A stretch of DNA of 64,000 bases from an uncultured Oscillospiraceae bacterium (GTDB lineage: Bacteria; Bacillota; Clostridia; Oscillospirales; Oscillospiraceae): assembly GCA_947632175.1 (NCBI GenBank), contig CANROC010000015.1, forward strand, positions 1 through 64,000, written 5' to 3'. Below the pieces are notes generated by a model, which worked only from the letters and a program-made list of their open reading frames with translations, was not told the DNA's origin and did no database searches. A program made the position numbers and the translations under genes. Below, piece by piece: positions 1 through 8,057 of this stretch (the first letter of the stretch is position 1; each line of letters begins with the position of its first letter).

Positions 1-98
1 CCGCTGGGGGGCTTGTTTTGTTGCGCCTTTTTTCTGTTTACCTCTATGGTTTTCCGCTGGTCGTTGTTTTCACAGTAAGTCTCCTTTATAAATAATAA

Positions 99-174
99 TG
101 GAGCTGTCAGTGAGAATTGAACTCACGACCTGCGGATTACAAAGCCGCCGCTCTACCGTCTGAGCTATGACAGC
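99..174 (-). tRNA. tRNA-Thr (anticodon TGT)
   Basis: Complete cloverleaf on the minus strand. The acceptor GCTGTCA pairs with TGACAGC, the D arm is GCTC/GAGC, the anticodon loop TTTGTAA gives TGT, and the T loop is TTCAATT. U73 and an encoded CCA follow at 99-101. The anticodon reads ACA codons. It is the leftmost tRNA of the element's tRNA block. Confidence 0.9.
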
Positions 175-563
175 ATACTCTATCAAAAAGGGGAACATGG
201 CAAGTAAACGTCCGCAAACGAATACCCCATTTTTTAAAACCATGTCCCCCAAGCCTTAGTGCCGTTGAAAGGCACCAGGAAAATCCCAGAGATTCGCATA
301 CACCCGAATGGTGGGGATGGTACTACAATGGGATGAATATTTGCGTCAGAGCAGAAACCGTGCCCGAATGCCCTGACCGGGCTTTTCTATCCCTGTTCCG
401 TTTCTTGAAAAAATCTTCACACAAGACTGTACGCTCAACTTACCTACGAGCAACAAATCGGAACAATATGAACAACCATATAACATGGAACACTTTCCTT
501 AACCCTTTTTGATCTAAAATTTGTGATTTCAGAATCCGAAAGGCAGGAACAGCGGAAGGCGAA
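175..563. other. Gene-free stretch
   Basis: I see no convincing gene here. Two short hairpins are present: GTGCC/GGCAC at 259-275 with a 7-nt loop, and GCCCG/CGGGC at 362-382 followed on the plus strand by TTTTCT, which resembles a weak plus-strand terminator. Neither matches a family I know. Confidence 0.4.
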
Positions 564-1448
564 TTAGATATCTACCTCAAATGTTTTCATAAGGTTTACG
601 ATATTAATGCTCTGCTGGAGCCCCATGAGCGCCTGACTTACTCTATCGTATTCCCTTTCAACTTCACAGCTATCAAAGTTCCTGTACACAAAGTCCGCCT
701 CACGGCCGCCATAGCCTCTTGCACGAGTCATTTCAGGAATCTGAATCATCTCATAGAGGCGCTGCTTTTCACGGTGAAGCACAGACATACGGTGCAGAGC
801 CTCATCAACGGTAACCGCGCCCTTCTCCATCTCCAGACGGGCGATACTCTCGCGAATGTCCGTGGTAGCCGCAAAGAGGCCGCTGTCCTGATTCAGGTAC
901 TCAAGGAACCATCGAGAGATAGCTTTGTTCTCCTCCGCTTCCTCATTGTCCGCCGGCTCTATCTTTTCAAACATAGGCAGGTAATACTTCCGAATGGAGT
1001 CATGCCAGTTGCTGATCAAACCATACAGTGTGGAAATCGTAGTGTAGACATCATCGGAAATTCCGCTGGCATCGATTCTCATCAAGATCTTGACCGCATT
1101 CTGAATGAGCATTGCATCAGGAGTAGTAGCCGGACGAGAACGGATACTGGGCATTTCAAGGGCAGACGCCAGAGTATTCAGCACGTCCTCCTCGCTGCCG
1201 GTCAAAGGGAGCAGTTCGATCTTTGTGGTAAGGTTAAACCTATTGACAGCGTGACGCAGTTTCGCGATCTTACCTCTCAGCCGCGTCAAACGTTCCTGAG
1301 TATTAGAAAACGAATATTCAGGGGCGTGAGGAGTCTCGCTAACTCCACATGTATAGGTTCGATTACGATTCTCATTGTTAAGAATCAAATCGATCTCGGC
1401 CTGAAGATTCTTGATAGTCTTATTTGCGGTATCGGAATTATAAAGCAT
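564..1448 (-). CDS. Hypothetical phage protein, mostly helical
   Basis: A 294-residue protein of no recognised family. It is rich in Glu, Arg and Leu with long predicted helical runs and no membrane segment or signal peptide. The ATG at 1448 is preceded by GAAAGGA at a rather long spacing. It is the first gene downstream of the tRNA-like and structured-RNA region and may be transcribed with it. Function unknown. Confidence 0.75.
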   Translation of the reverse strand: MLYNSDTANKTIKNLQAEIDLILNNENRNRTYTCGVSETPHAPEYSFSNTQERLTRLRGKIAKLRHAVNRFNLTTKIELLPLTGSEEDVLNTLASALEMPSIRSRPATTPDAMLIQNAVKILMRIDASGISDDVYTTISTLYGLISNWHDSIRKYYLPMFEKIEPADNEEAEENKAISRWFLEYLNQDSGLFAATTDIRESIARLEMEKGAVTVDEALHRMSVLHREKQRLYEMIQIPEMTRARGYGGREADFVYRNFDSCEVEREYDRVSQALMGLQQSINIVNLMKTFEVDI

Positions 1449-1483
1449 TGAACAACAATATCCTTTCCATTTTATTTTTCAGA

Positions 1484-1567
1484 TGCCCACGGCAGGACTC
1501 GAACCCGCTACTCTGGCCCCGTTACACAAGAACGGATGAGCGCTTTCTCCGCATAAGCTACATGGGC
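1484..1567 (-). tRNA. tRNA-like element, possibly Thr(TGT), aberrant
   Basis: Acceptor GCCCATG pairs with CGTGGGC, the T arm is GCGGG-TTCGAGT-CCTGC, the D arm is GCTT/AAGC, and a CCGTT/AACGG stem carries loop CTTGTGT (formal anticodon TGT). There are about five extra bases between the D and anticodon arms and a 10-nt variable region, giving 84 nt. Unlike the six canonical tRNAs here, no CCA is encoded. It could be a degenerate tRNA or a tRNA-like domain of the adjoining RNA. Confidence 0.45.
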
Positions 1568-1574
1568 ATTTTGA

Positions 1575-2116
1575 GAAAAGTGTGTGGGCGAGGATTTGCA
1601 CCCCGCATGATGCCGCTTCTCCGTCACTCCTGACCATGCAGTCCGGCATCTTACGGTTATTAGCGTCTACTATTGCTGTTTGGGAGATTTACTGCGCCAT
1701 GCGCCACCGGGCGGGCTGGGTAGAAGCGGCTTTGAAAAACCGCCCCGATTATTTGGTCATGGTCTGACTCCGTAGGCTTTACCACCTTGGATATGGTGTC
1801 TATTCCGCCACCACACACTAATCATGTACGCTTCACCATTCGCCGTTAGCGTACAGTTGCGCTCATCGCGCTAAACACTTCGGCTCTTTCGGTTTGGAAT
1901 CCGCCCGGCTTACGGGTGGCGCGTCCGCCAGCACAAATCTTATGCTCTGCACCGCAGGACTCCTCGAAAGATGAGGGCCAGTTAGATGTCAGGGCGCTTA
2001 AAATCTTCCGTGTCAATTGTTTATACTGCAAGTCACGGGTTTGCAGTTGGTTACCAGCAAGGGTAACCTGTACTGCTGTTCATCAGCAGCGCACAGCGTA
2101 ATCAGGACTGTGCAAT
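1575..2116 (-). ncRNA. Candidate large structured non-coding RNA
   Basis: No plausible reading frame, but many perfect inverted repeats. These include an outer stem 1580-1587/1811-1818, an 8-bp stem 1825-1832/1848-1855, 7-bp stems 2025-2031/2041-2047 and 2049-2055/2062-2068, and 6-bp stems 2073-2078/2084-2089 and 2091-2096/2108-2113. A hairpin at 1589-1605 carries a T-loop-like TGCAAAT on the minus strand. Size, density of stems and position between tRNA-like elements in a phage resemble the GOLLD and ROOL classes of ornate phage RNAs; membership is inference. Strand is assigned from the neighbouring tRNAs and the T-loop. The ends are approximate. Confidence 0.5.
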
Positions 2117-2117
2117 T

Positions 2118-2186
2118 TGTCTCCGACGGGATTCGAACCCGCACTCAAAGCTCTCGGCTTCAGCACTTCCAGTATGCTACGGAGGC
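2118..2186 (-). tRNA. tRNA-like element, formal anticodon GAG, aberrant
   Basis: Acceptor GCCTCCG pairs with CGGAGAC with one C-A mismatch. The D stem is GCAT/GTGC and the T arm is GCGGG-TTCGAAT-CCCGT. The anticodon loop CCGAGAG lacks U33, and the variable loop is too short for the Leu identity that GAG would imply. Length is only 69 nt and no CCA is encoded. Together with 1484-1567 it brackets the structured RNA region. Probably degenerate, or a tRNA-like domain. Confidence 0.4.
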
Positions 2187-2225
2187 GCGTGTGGTTTTGA
2201 ATAAAATATGTAGGATGAATATTCA

Positions 2226-2477
2226 TCACAGCCATGGTAAAAGACGGGAAAGCCGTCTCATACTCCAAACCGGGAAAAAATACATCGGAGTATACCAATA
2301 GGCTTCGCAAGAATCTTTCTCGACAATTGGGTCTGATAATGAATCTCCGACCTTAAAATATCCAGCTACCCCCAACAGAGACACCTGTATGTAGCTCATG
2401 AGTAAAACGATCATATCAATGTCTTGCCCAATGACAAGGACATGGTTCTGGAAATTGAGGTTTTCTTTGGTAGCCAT
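2226..2477 (-). CDS. Possible small membrane protein
   Basis: An 83-residue frame with one hydrophobic stretch in its first half and a very aromatic C-terminal half. The ATG at 2477 has no good ribosome binding site. No family recognised; it may not be expressed. Listed because it fills an otherwise empty interval in the direction of its neighbours. Confidence 0.35.
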   Translation of the reverse strand: MATKENLNFQNHVLVIGQDIDMIVLLMSYIQVSLLGVAGYFKVGDSLSDPIVEKDSCEAYWYTPMYFFPVWSMRRLSRLLPWL

Positions 2478-2549
2478 AAAACCACAATATTTTACGAGGT
2501 GCAGTTGTTTTATAAATTCAAAAAATACTTACGAGGACCAAAATAGTAG

Positions 2550-3377
2550 CTAAAAATTCTCAGCTTCTAAAAGTATGCAGTCCCCCAGCTTCACGGAAGG
2601 AAAAAGCTGTGCTTTAATTCTTGCGATTGGGTCTGCCCCAAATACAATGTATGTCCCATCTGAAAGCTTTTCGGGTTTTGTGTCCCACAGTTCGGCCCTT
2701 GAGTCGATTCTTCCAGATTTACTCACCCACTTCGCCCCCACCGCCCTCATAATGGCGATTTCCGCCTCCGTGAGGTGCGGGGAGCGGATGACGCTCTCAG
2801 GGTGGTTGATGGCGTAACCTATCTTCCAATAGCTGAGGTCAGCTTCACCGTTTTGGTTGATTACGCATTTGTAGTCAACAGGGCCTTCTCGAATAATGAA
2901 CTCTTCCCCCACTTCTACCCCAAGCACATCCGCCAGCCGGGGCCTGTCCGCCGTGCTCGCCCCAACCCACGCAATAATGTCATCAGCCAGCGCCTTGTTT
3001 GGTGTAGCTCTTGCGTAAGTCCGAAGCGCCGCCACAGCCGCCGGGTCCTTGTCGGGGCGAAGGACAAAGCAGTTATTGACTGTCTCCCCCGTCTCGACCT
3101 TTTTGACGTCATACTTTACGCGCAGCCCTGTTTGACTGTCCTGTTTATCCATGTCGTCCTCCTTAGTTGGTCTATCGTCGCTCCCGGTTGGTGTATCGTC
3201 AACCGCAGTTGGTGTATCGGTTGGTGTATCGTCAATTTCAGTTGACAAATCGCCTGACGATTTTGTTGTCGAATCGTCGCAGTATTCGCATGTAACGGAC
3301 GAGTATTTAGAACCATACTCACAAGTTGCACAGTCGACCTCAAAGACTCTTCCCGTTTCTAGGGCTCTGGATTTCAT
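2550..3377 (-). CDS. Hypothetical protein with CxxC motifs and Asp/Thr/Pro-rich linker
   Basis: A 275-residue protein. The N-terminus has two Cys pairs, CATC near residues 16-19 and CEYC near 30-33, suggesting a small zinc-binding knuckle. Residues about 35-75 are a low-complexity linker of repeated DDTPT-like units encoded by short tandem DNA repeats. The remainder is a globular domain I do not recognise. The start ATG overlaps the stop of the upstream yopX gene as ATGA, so the two are translationally coupled. Confidence 0.75.
   Translation of the reverse strand: MKSRALETGRVFEVDCATCEYGSKYSSVTCEYCDDSTTKSSGDLSTEIDDTPTDTPTAVDDTPTGSDDRPTKEDDMDKQDSQTGLRVKYDVKKVETGETVNNCFVLRPDKDPAAVAALRTYARATPNKALADDIIAWVGASTADRPRLADVLGVEVGEEFIIREGPVDYKCVINQNGEADLSYWKIGYAINHPESVIRSPHLTEAEIAIMRAVGAKWVSKSGRIDSRAELWDTKPEKLSDGTYIVFGADPIARIKAQLFPSVKLGDCILLEAENF
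3173..3250. repeat. Tandem TTGGTGTATCG-type repeats
   Basis: Four imperfect copies of a unit close to TTGGTSTATCGTC lie within the coding sequence of the 2550-3377 gene, followed by GTTGACAAAT. Related units recur in non-coding DNA at about 15.01-15.06 kb, and GTTGACAAAT recurs near 7.49 kb. Confidence 0.6.
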
Positions 3378-3802
3378 TCCCTCATCTCCATAAGCTCCGG
3401 GTTATCGTAGATGTTGCCGACGATCTCTTTGTCGCTTGAGATAAAAATGTATTCATCGGAGTACCCATCGCCGCCGTACATCCAGCACCCCACACTTTTA
3501 CCGTAAAATACGTGAACCGTTCGACTTCCGTGATAGTCAGTAAGCTTGAGAATGCTCCCCTCAAAAATCTTCTTCCCGTTCCGGTCCGTCAACCCCGTGT
3601 ACTGCCCCACAGTGGCCGGGTCAACCCGATAAACGCTGCTATGCCACGGCGCTCCGACCTTCGGAACACTTATTGAGCACTCCCACCGTTCGGGCCTACC
3701 CTCGACTTCAGGGTAATGCTCAATACTGAGATTTCCTTCCACCCATGAGCCCAGTTCTCCGTTGTCCAACCGCTTGCCCCTGAAAATGATTTCCCGTTCC
3801 AT
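3374..3802 (-). CDS. YopX family protein
   Basis: A 142-residue protein with the YopX pattern: an N-terminal IIFRGKRLDNGE stretch, then TVGQYTGLTDRNGKKIFEG near the middle, then a beta-rich C-terminus. The family is common in Gram-positive phages (the type member is in SP-beta of Bacillus subtilis) and its function is unknown. I chose the ATG at 3802, preceded by AGGCAGG, because it places the family motif at the start; an in-frame extension to 3919 looks like leader. First of three YopX paralogues here. Confidence 0.85.
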   Translation of the reverse strand: MEREIIFRGKRLDNGELGSWVEGNLSIEHYPEVEGRPERWECSISVPKVGAPWHSSVYRVDPATVGQYTGLTDRNGKKIFEGSILKLTDYHGSRTVHVFYGKSVGCWMYGGDGYSDEYIFISSDKEIVGNIYDNPELMEMRE

Positions 3803-3977
3803 AATTTTACCTGCCTTGATTTTCCTTTCTCCTTGGTATGTACACCCGATTATGATGTCCCTTTTCTTCCTTCCGCACATCCGCAAAAAGCCGACCGATG
3901 CTGAGCATCGTCTTATCATTGCCCTCTATTCACAGGATATACGGATTGACCCGCTCACAAGAAGTGTATCAAGTCTT

Positions 3978-4070
3978 TGGCGAAGGGAGAGGGATTCGAA
4001 CCCCCGGACGGCTCATCACCGCCTCTGGTTTTCAGGACCAGTGCCATCAGCCAAACTCGGCCATCCCTCC
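3978..4070 (-). tRNA. tRNA-Ser (anticodon TGA)
   Basis: Class II tRNA with a long variable arm, acceptor GGAGGGA/TCCCTTC, G73 and encoded CCA at 3978-3980. The anticodon loop is CCTGAAA, giving TGA. Position 33 is C where almost all tRNAs have U; this is the one odd feature of an otherwise good tRNA. It reads UCA codons. Confidence 0.88.
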
Positions 4071-4147
4071 AAATTGTGAGAGAAGATGCTGGCGTGGAAA
4101 AAAGAGAAGAAAAAAGCACGTCAAGGCATCTTGTTGCCTCTCACATA

Positions 4148-4180
4148 TTTTTATACGCAAAAAGAAAAAAATATATATCA
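4148..4180 (-). promoter_or_regulatory. Element promoter motif, copy 1
   Basis: On the minus strand GATATATAT lies about 14 bp ahead of TTTGCGTATAAAA. It sits between phoH and tRNA-Ser and points toward the tRNA and yopX. It is one of seven clear copies of this arrangement in the element. Confidence 0.65.
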
Positions 4181-4187
4181 TTTTTAG

Positions 4188-4213
4188 AGAGAAAAATAAT
4201 AATTATTTTCTCT
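4188..4213 (-). terminator. Probable terminator after phoH
   Basis: AT-rich inverted repeat AGAGAAAA/TTTTCTCT just past the phoH stop, immediately upstream of promoter copy 1. With little GC in the stem it is a weak example. Confidence 0.4.
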
Positions 4214-4239
4214 GGACTTCGCGCCCGATTGCCAAAATT

Positions 4240-5589
4240 TTATCGTGAATATCTACTGCCTTTCGGGCTGAGTCTTTCTATTGCTTCTTTTGCCAAAGGA
4301 CTACGAGTGGATTCGCTCTCCATAAACGACACCTGGCAGCACAGCTTGCTTCCAAACATCCTATCAGCGGCATACACAAGGCCGTTATTGAGACGGTCAA
4401 GGTAAGGGTTGTCTATCTGGTCCGGGTCGCCCATGATGACGATCTTGGAGCCTTCACCCAGACGGGTTATAATGGAAAGCACCTGGCTGACGGGGCTGTT
4501 CTGCATCTCGTCAACCAAAATAAACTGGTTTGTAATAGAACGTCCACGCATATACGCCAGCGCCTGTACTTCAATAATACGTCGGTCGAACAAATACTCC
4601 AGAGGATCTGCTTCCTCTACCCCATCCTTCTTCATAGACCTACTTCCAGGCATAAGGTTGTCCACATTGTCCGTAAGACCTCGCAGACTGGGCAGCATCT
4701 TCTCCTTCTCGTCTCCTTTTAGGAATCCGACATCGGCATCCATCTTTGCGTTAGGCCTTGTGAGAAGAATGCGGCGGTATCTGCGATCCTCCAACGTCTG
4801 CTGCAATCCCGCTGCCATAGAGAGAAATGTCTTACCTGTTCCAGCGGGACCCCGGAGGATCACAAGGGGAATGTTCGGGTCCATGAGTGCATCGAGAGCA
4901 AATGCTTGGGCAACATTACGGGAGGTTACCTCATATACAGGATGTTCCGTGCTATTCCGAATCGAAACGATCTTTCCGCCGCGAAACCGCCCAAGTAAAG
5001 TTCCTCCAGTCGGATTGGATGTGTTAATAAGCATCAGATACTCATTTTCAACAAGCGGATTGTCTCGAGAAACACAATCGAGTATGACATTAGTACAGTC
5101 AGTAGCCTCATACTGGCAATCAGGATTAAGTTCAAGATTTTTTTCTCTGGCGAAATGAGTCATTTCCGCGTCAGAGACGTACAAACACTTTCTACCAGGA
5201 TAGGGATTATCGATCTTAGCCGGATCATCAGACTTGTACGGTTCAACATGGAGTCCATAACATTTTGCTTTGAGGCGAACGCCTGGGTCTCTGGAGACAA
5301 TGATAGAGTCAGTTCGAGCTCGTGCGGCACGGTACAAAGTATCTGCGGCAACAACCCTGAGAGATCCGCCGTTCTTCAGAGAAATTGCGGAGTCACCGCC
5401 AAGATAAAGATTATCAAGCAGATTATTGACTTCAACAGCGTTGCCGCGTCCTTCGCCTCCATGACGAACTATATTCCCGATCTCATCTATAACACATGAC
5501 GGGATAATGACTTCGTTATCATCAAAGGCAAATATCGCTCGAGGAAATGAAAGAAGAACTGATGAGTCGAGAATATAAGATTTTTGCAT
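4240..5589 (-). CDS. phoH: PIN-PhoH fusion ATPase/ribonuclease
   Basis: A 449-residue PhoH2-type protein. Residues 1 to about 125 form a PIN ribonuclease domain with acidic positions in LDSS (D8), DEI (D35/E36) and the VSRD motif (D101). The C-terminal PhoH ATPase has Walker A GPAGTGKT at 247-254, YMRGRS at 346-351, Walker B ILVDE at 357-361 and MGDPDQID at 386-393. Family knowledge: PIN-PhoH proteins couple ATP hydrolysis to RNA unwinding and cleavage, and PhoH-type genes are common phage auxiliary genes. In the phage it may act in RNA turnover; that is inference. It lies directly downstream of tRNA-Ile2. Confidence 0.93.
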   Translation of the reverse strand: MQKSYILDSSVLLSFPRAIFAFDDNEVIIPSCVIDEIGNIVRHGGEGRGNAVEVNNLLDNLYLGGDSAISLKNGGSLRVVAADTLYRAARARTDSIIVSRDPGVRLKAKCYGLHVEPYKSDDPAKIDNPYPGRKCLYVSDAEMTHFAREKNLELNPDCQYEATDCTNVILDCVSRDNPLVENEYLMLINTSNPTGGTLLGRFRGGKIVSIRNSTEHPVYEVTSRNVAQAFALDALMDPNIPLVILRGPAGTGKTFLSMAAGLQQTLEDRRYRRILLTRPNAKMDADVGFLKGDEKEKMLPSLRGLTDNVDNLMPGSRSMKKDGVEEADPLEYLFDRRIIEVQALAYMRGRSITNQFILVDEMQNSPVSQVLSIITRLGEGSKIVIMGDPDQIDNPYLDRLNNGLVYAADRMFGSKLCCQVSFMESESTRSPLAKEAIERLSPKGSRYSR

Positions 5590-5616
5590 TCAAAATAACT
5601 CCCTTATATTTTTTGA

Positions 5617-5693
5617 TGGTGGGCCTTCAAGGACTCGAACCTTGAACCATCCGGTTATGAGCCGGGCGCTCTGACCAGTTGAGCTAAAGGCCC
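5617..5693 (-). tRNA. tRNA-Ile2 (anticodon CAT, lysidine type)
   Basis: Perfect cloverleaf with acceptor GGGCCTT/AAGGCCC, anticodon loop CTCATAA and encoded CCA at 5617-5619. The TTTAGCTCA start and the GGCTCATAACC anticodon arm match Firmicutes tRNA-Ile2, whose C34 is changed to lysidine to read AUA, better than elongator tRNA-Met, though Met cannot be excluded by eye. Confidence 0.85.
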
Positions 5694-5698
5694 ATATT

Positions 5699-5774
5699 TG
5701 GTGGAACATATCGGGGTCGAACCGATGATCTTCTGATTGCAAATCAGACGCTCTCCCAACTGAGCTAATGTCCC
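5699..5774 (-). tRNA. tRNA-Ala (anticodon TGC)
   Basis: Cloverleaf with acceptor GGGACAT/ATGTTCC, anticodon loop TTTGCAA, T loop TTCGACC, A73 and encoded CCA at 5699-5701. It lies five bases from tRNA-Ile2, so the two are processed from one transcript. It reads GCA. Confidence 0.92.
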
Positions 5775-5775
5775 A

Positions 5776-6567
5776 TTATGAGTGAGAACTAAAATTGAGA
5801 GTAAACCGAACAGTGCGAATTACATATTCAACGGGAGGATACTATTCATAAGGAATCACCTCAGCAGAAGGGGGAGCAGAAGGAAGATAACCAACAGTAG
5901 GAGTCACGAAAGAAACAGGAAGAAAAGAAACTAAGGAATCTAAAACCATGTTGACGTACGAAAGATACGATATACTATATACCCAAGTATAATTATAAGT
6001 GAAAATTTGATAAGCAGTTCCACAGACAGTATAAAGTCAATAAGAATCGTTGTAGCTGATGCCGTCATTTGAAGACCACCCTTCATCAAAAGATAAGAAA
6101 GTTTGTTGATACACCCGGCGAAAGGGTGTAAGAAGGCGTCAATGAATGATTGCAGGAATGGCCGGAATAAAGCTCACCGGCAGGATCATGGATAGTATTC
6201 CTATCCGAAGTCTGAACATGACCACCAGAGGCAATAACGCCAGATTGAGAAACATTATGTACAGAATGACCAGTGTCCGTAAAGGCCAGAGAAGACGAAA
6301 CAGGGACAGACAGAGGGCCGGAAGAAGCGGGCTGATAAATACCAAAAGCTGAATTTTCCACAAAAGAAAGATTACTTACTTGATAAGCAATAATAGTACC
6401 GAGAAGAGAAGAAGAATTAGTGATGGTAAAGGAAGGGAAAGAATATTACCACCATACGGATTTACCAAAGCATTATCAGAAAATACCCAGATAATACAAG
6501 AAACCAATTGATAAGAATAATTCCTAGGCAATGCTAAAAGGGTAACACCAGAGAATGACGAAGGAAT
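5776..6567 (-). pseudogene. T-rich, frame-broken coding remnant
   Basis: The interval between tRNA-Pro and tRNA-Ala reads on the minus strand as protein-like, T-rich sequence in three successive frames: about 6567-6440, then 6442-6086, then 6138-5776. The last frame contains an in-frame TGA (6037-6039) and TAG (5842-5844) and ends at TAA 5776-5778. Its C-terminal text is rich in Tyr, Pro, Ser and Val. No start codon with a ribosome binding site is present. It looks like a decayed gene of unknown identity with strong third-position T bias, unlike neighbouring phage genes. A structured or spacer RNA remains possible. Confidence 0.35.
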
Positions 6568-6643
6568 TGGTCCGAGTGGCGGGATTCGAACCCACGGCCT
6601 CGACATCCCAAATGTCGCGCTCTACCAACTGGGCTACACCCGG
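6568..6643 (-). tRNA. tRNA-Pro (anticodon TGG)
   Basis: Cloverleaf with acceptor CCGGGTG/CACTCGG, anticodon loop TTTGGGA, T loop TTCGAAT, A73 and encoded CCA at 6568-6570. It reads CCA codons. It is the first product downstream of promoter copy 2. Confidence 0.93.
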
Positions 6644-6730
6644 ATATTGACGCCCAGTTTAGGGCGCCGATAATATTTTTAAAGCCTCTTTAATAATTTG
6701 CCCGTGCGTCACTTTTCTTGTCTTAGTCAT

Positions 6731-6762
6731 ATCTACATACGCAAACCAAAAGATTTCTATTG
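6731..6762 (-). promoter_or_regulatory. Element promoter motif, copy 2
   Basis: Minus-strand TTTGCGTATGTAGAT preceded at the usual distance by an A/T-rich element that is weaker than in the other copies. It is directed toward tRNA-Pro and lies just past the stop of the 6775-7170 gene. Confidence 0.5.
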
Positions 6763-6774
6763 TTCGGCCGTCGT

Positions 6775-7170
6775 TCAATCGATTGACCACTGAAAATCAT
6801 ATTGTTTGTGACATCCGTTCCCTTTATGAGGAATACTCACTGCTCTGCGAATGGCACGGTTCGATTGTCTCTTATAAAAGGTTCTTATGGAAGAATTTTT
6901 GGTATGTTGAAGATATTTTCCAACACGAGTCCAACGTCCATTTACAACTGAACACTCAACATAATGCGTCTTAGGATATCCCATATACTGAGCACGATCC
7001 ATTGCATTCGTGAGTTTTTTCTTTTTCATCTTGCGCCGGTAAGGACGCCCGGTTTTTCTCGATCTGTTCGGAGAATAATTTATTTGAGATTTATTGGATG
7101 AATCATCTGAATAACACATATCAAATTTGTCATCATCCAAACGTATCCTTGTATTGGAAACAGTATTCAA
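6775..7170 (-). CDS. Hypothetical basic protein
   Basis: A 131-residue protein with a strongly basic centre (RRKMKKKK near residue 45) and many Arg and Lys through the second half, suggesting nucleic-acid contact. The start ATG follows AAGGAGATAAA. No family recognised. It precedes promoter copy 2 and follows a 73-residue gene in the same direction. Confidence 0.7.
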   Translation of the reverse strand: MNTVSNTRIRLDDDKFDMCYSDDSSNKSQINYSPNRSRKTGRPYRRKMKKKKLTNAMDRAQYMGYPKTHYVECSVVNGRWTRVGKYLQHTKNSSIRTFYKRQSNRAIRRAVSIPHKGNGCHKQYDFQWSID

Positions 7171-7217
7171 AAATTTATCTCCTTTCTAATAAATATAAAA
7201 TGAAAAATAATGATATT

Positions 7218-7439
7218 TTAATCCGCAAACGTCCAGTCTTTTAAGAGAGCGGCACCCGAGGAATAAGGGATGAGCATCAGCTTTGTTTTGACCCAGCGAT
7301 CATTACGTCTCTTGATAATAGAAACATTATATGTACGACCTACGAGCAGGCCGTCAACTCCGCTGTTCACCCCACCTTTAAAGCGCATACGCCCCGTAAA
7401 AATAACGTTATCATCCTCGATTGTTTTTGTCTTTGGCAT
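7218..7439 (-). CDS. Small hypothetical phage protein
   Basis: A 73-residue protein with a good ribosome binding site (AAAGGAGTT before ATG). The sequence VGRTYNVSIIKRRNDRWVKTKLML suggests a small beta-barrel, but no family is recognised. GTTGACAAAT, also seen near 3.24 kb, lies in the short upstream intergenic gap. Confidence 0.7.
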   Translation of the reverse strand: MPKTKTIEDDNVIFTGRMRFKGGVNSGVDGLLVGRTYNVSIIKRRNDRWVKTKLMLIPYSSGAALLKDWTFAD

Positions 7440-7524
7440 GAAAATTTTAACTCCTTTAAAAAATTACATTTTATCGTCAAGTACAGTTGACAAATTATCT
7501 ATATTCGTTAAACATAATTGACGT

Positions 7525-8028
7525 TTAGGCGTTGTCTTTCGCTTCCTCTTCCTCAAGCGCTTCCCAAAAAGCACTCCCCTTTATTTCCTCAAAAGTGTTC
7601 TCGGGCGCATTAAAGGAATAACTTGAATCGTCGTATTGTATTGAACAATACAAATCGCCATTGTGGTCAAAGAGCCTGCTACTGGTGTTTCCTAAATAAT
7701 CCACATAATGACCAGGCATTGGCTTATGTACAATTTCAATATCCTTTGCAAACGCAGCCCACTTTTTGCCAATTTCTGAATTTTTCTTGAAATAACGCAC
7801 GTTATAAGCGTAAGTTTTGGAAGTCATTTGCGACCCAAAGTTTTGCAGATCTTTTACAGTAGGGACTATGGCATAGCTTTCTTTACTTGGGACAAACTCT
7901 TTTGCCTCGATTCCATTGCTATTGGCAAATGAGACGTAACGAGAGCACATCAATGAGGAAGCTTCGAGCCATGAAAAATAGCTTTTGAACAAACTGGAGT
8001 CAGACTTTATCCTATAAAATTTTTCCAT
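7525..8028 (-). CDS. Hypothetical phage protein
   Basis: A 167-residue acidic protein of no recognised family. I chose the ATG at 8028, with AAAGGATC upstream, because a longer reading frame runs through the tRNA-Glu gene. The C-terminus is Glu-rich. It is transcribed with tRNA-Glu from promoter copy 3. Confidence 0.7.
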   Translation of the reverse strand: MEKFYRIKSDSSLFKSYFSWLEASSLMCSRYVSFANSNGIEAKEFVPSKESYAIVPTVKDLQNFGSQMTSKTYAYNVRYFKKNSEIGKKWAAFAKDIEIVHKPMPGHYVDYLGNTSSRLFDHNGDLYCSIQYDDSSYSFNAPENTFEEIKGSAFWEALEEEEAKDNA

Positions 8029-8057
8029 AAGTTTTGATCCTTTCAGATGTTTTTTGA

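Noticed and set aside
70..252. 60-residue minus-strand frame
   Set aside because: It runs through tRNA-Thr and has no ribosome binding site.
1580..1818. tRNA-Leu interrupted by a group I intron
   Set aside because: The ends pair and the 5' part resembles a tRNA-Leu start, but the D arm is faulty, no clear anticodon stem spans an insert, and the insert of about 155 nt lacks recognisable P7 core sequences.
5776..6140. Stop-codon recoding (TGA as Trp, TAG as Gln) in the element
   Set aside because: Every other element gene reads through in the standard code and no suppressor tRNA is visible among the tRNAs.
6420..6460. Programmed -1 frameshift joining two frames
   Set aside because: No X XXY YYZ slippery heptamer sits in the right phase, and further stops and a second shift follow, so decay or error is more likely.
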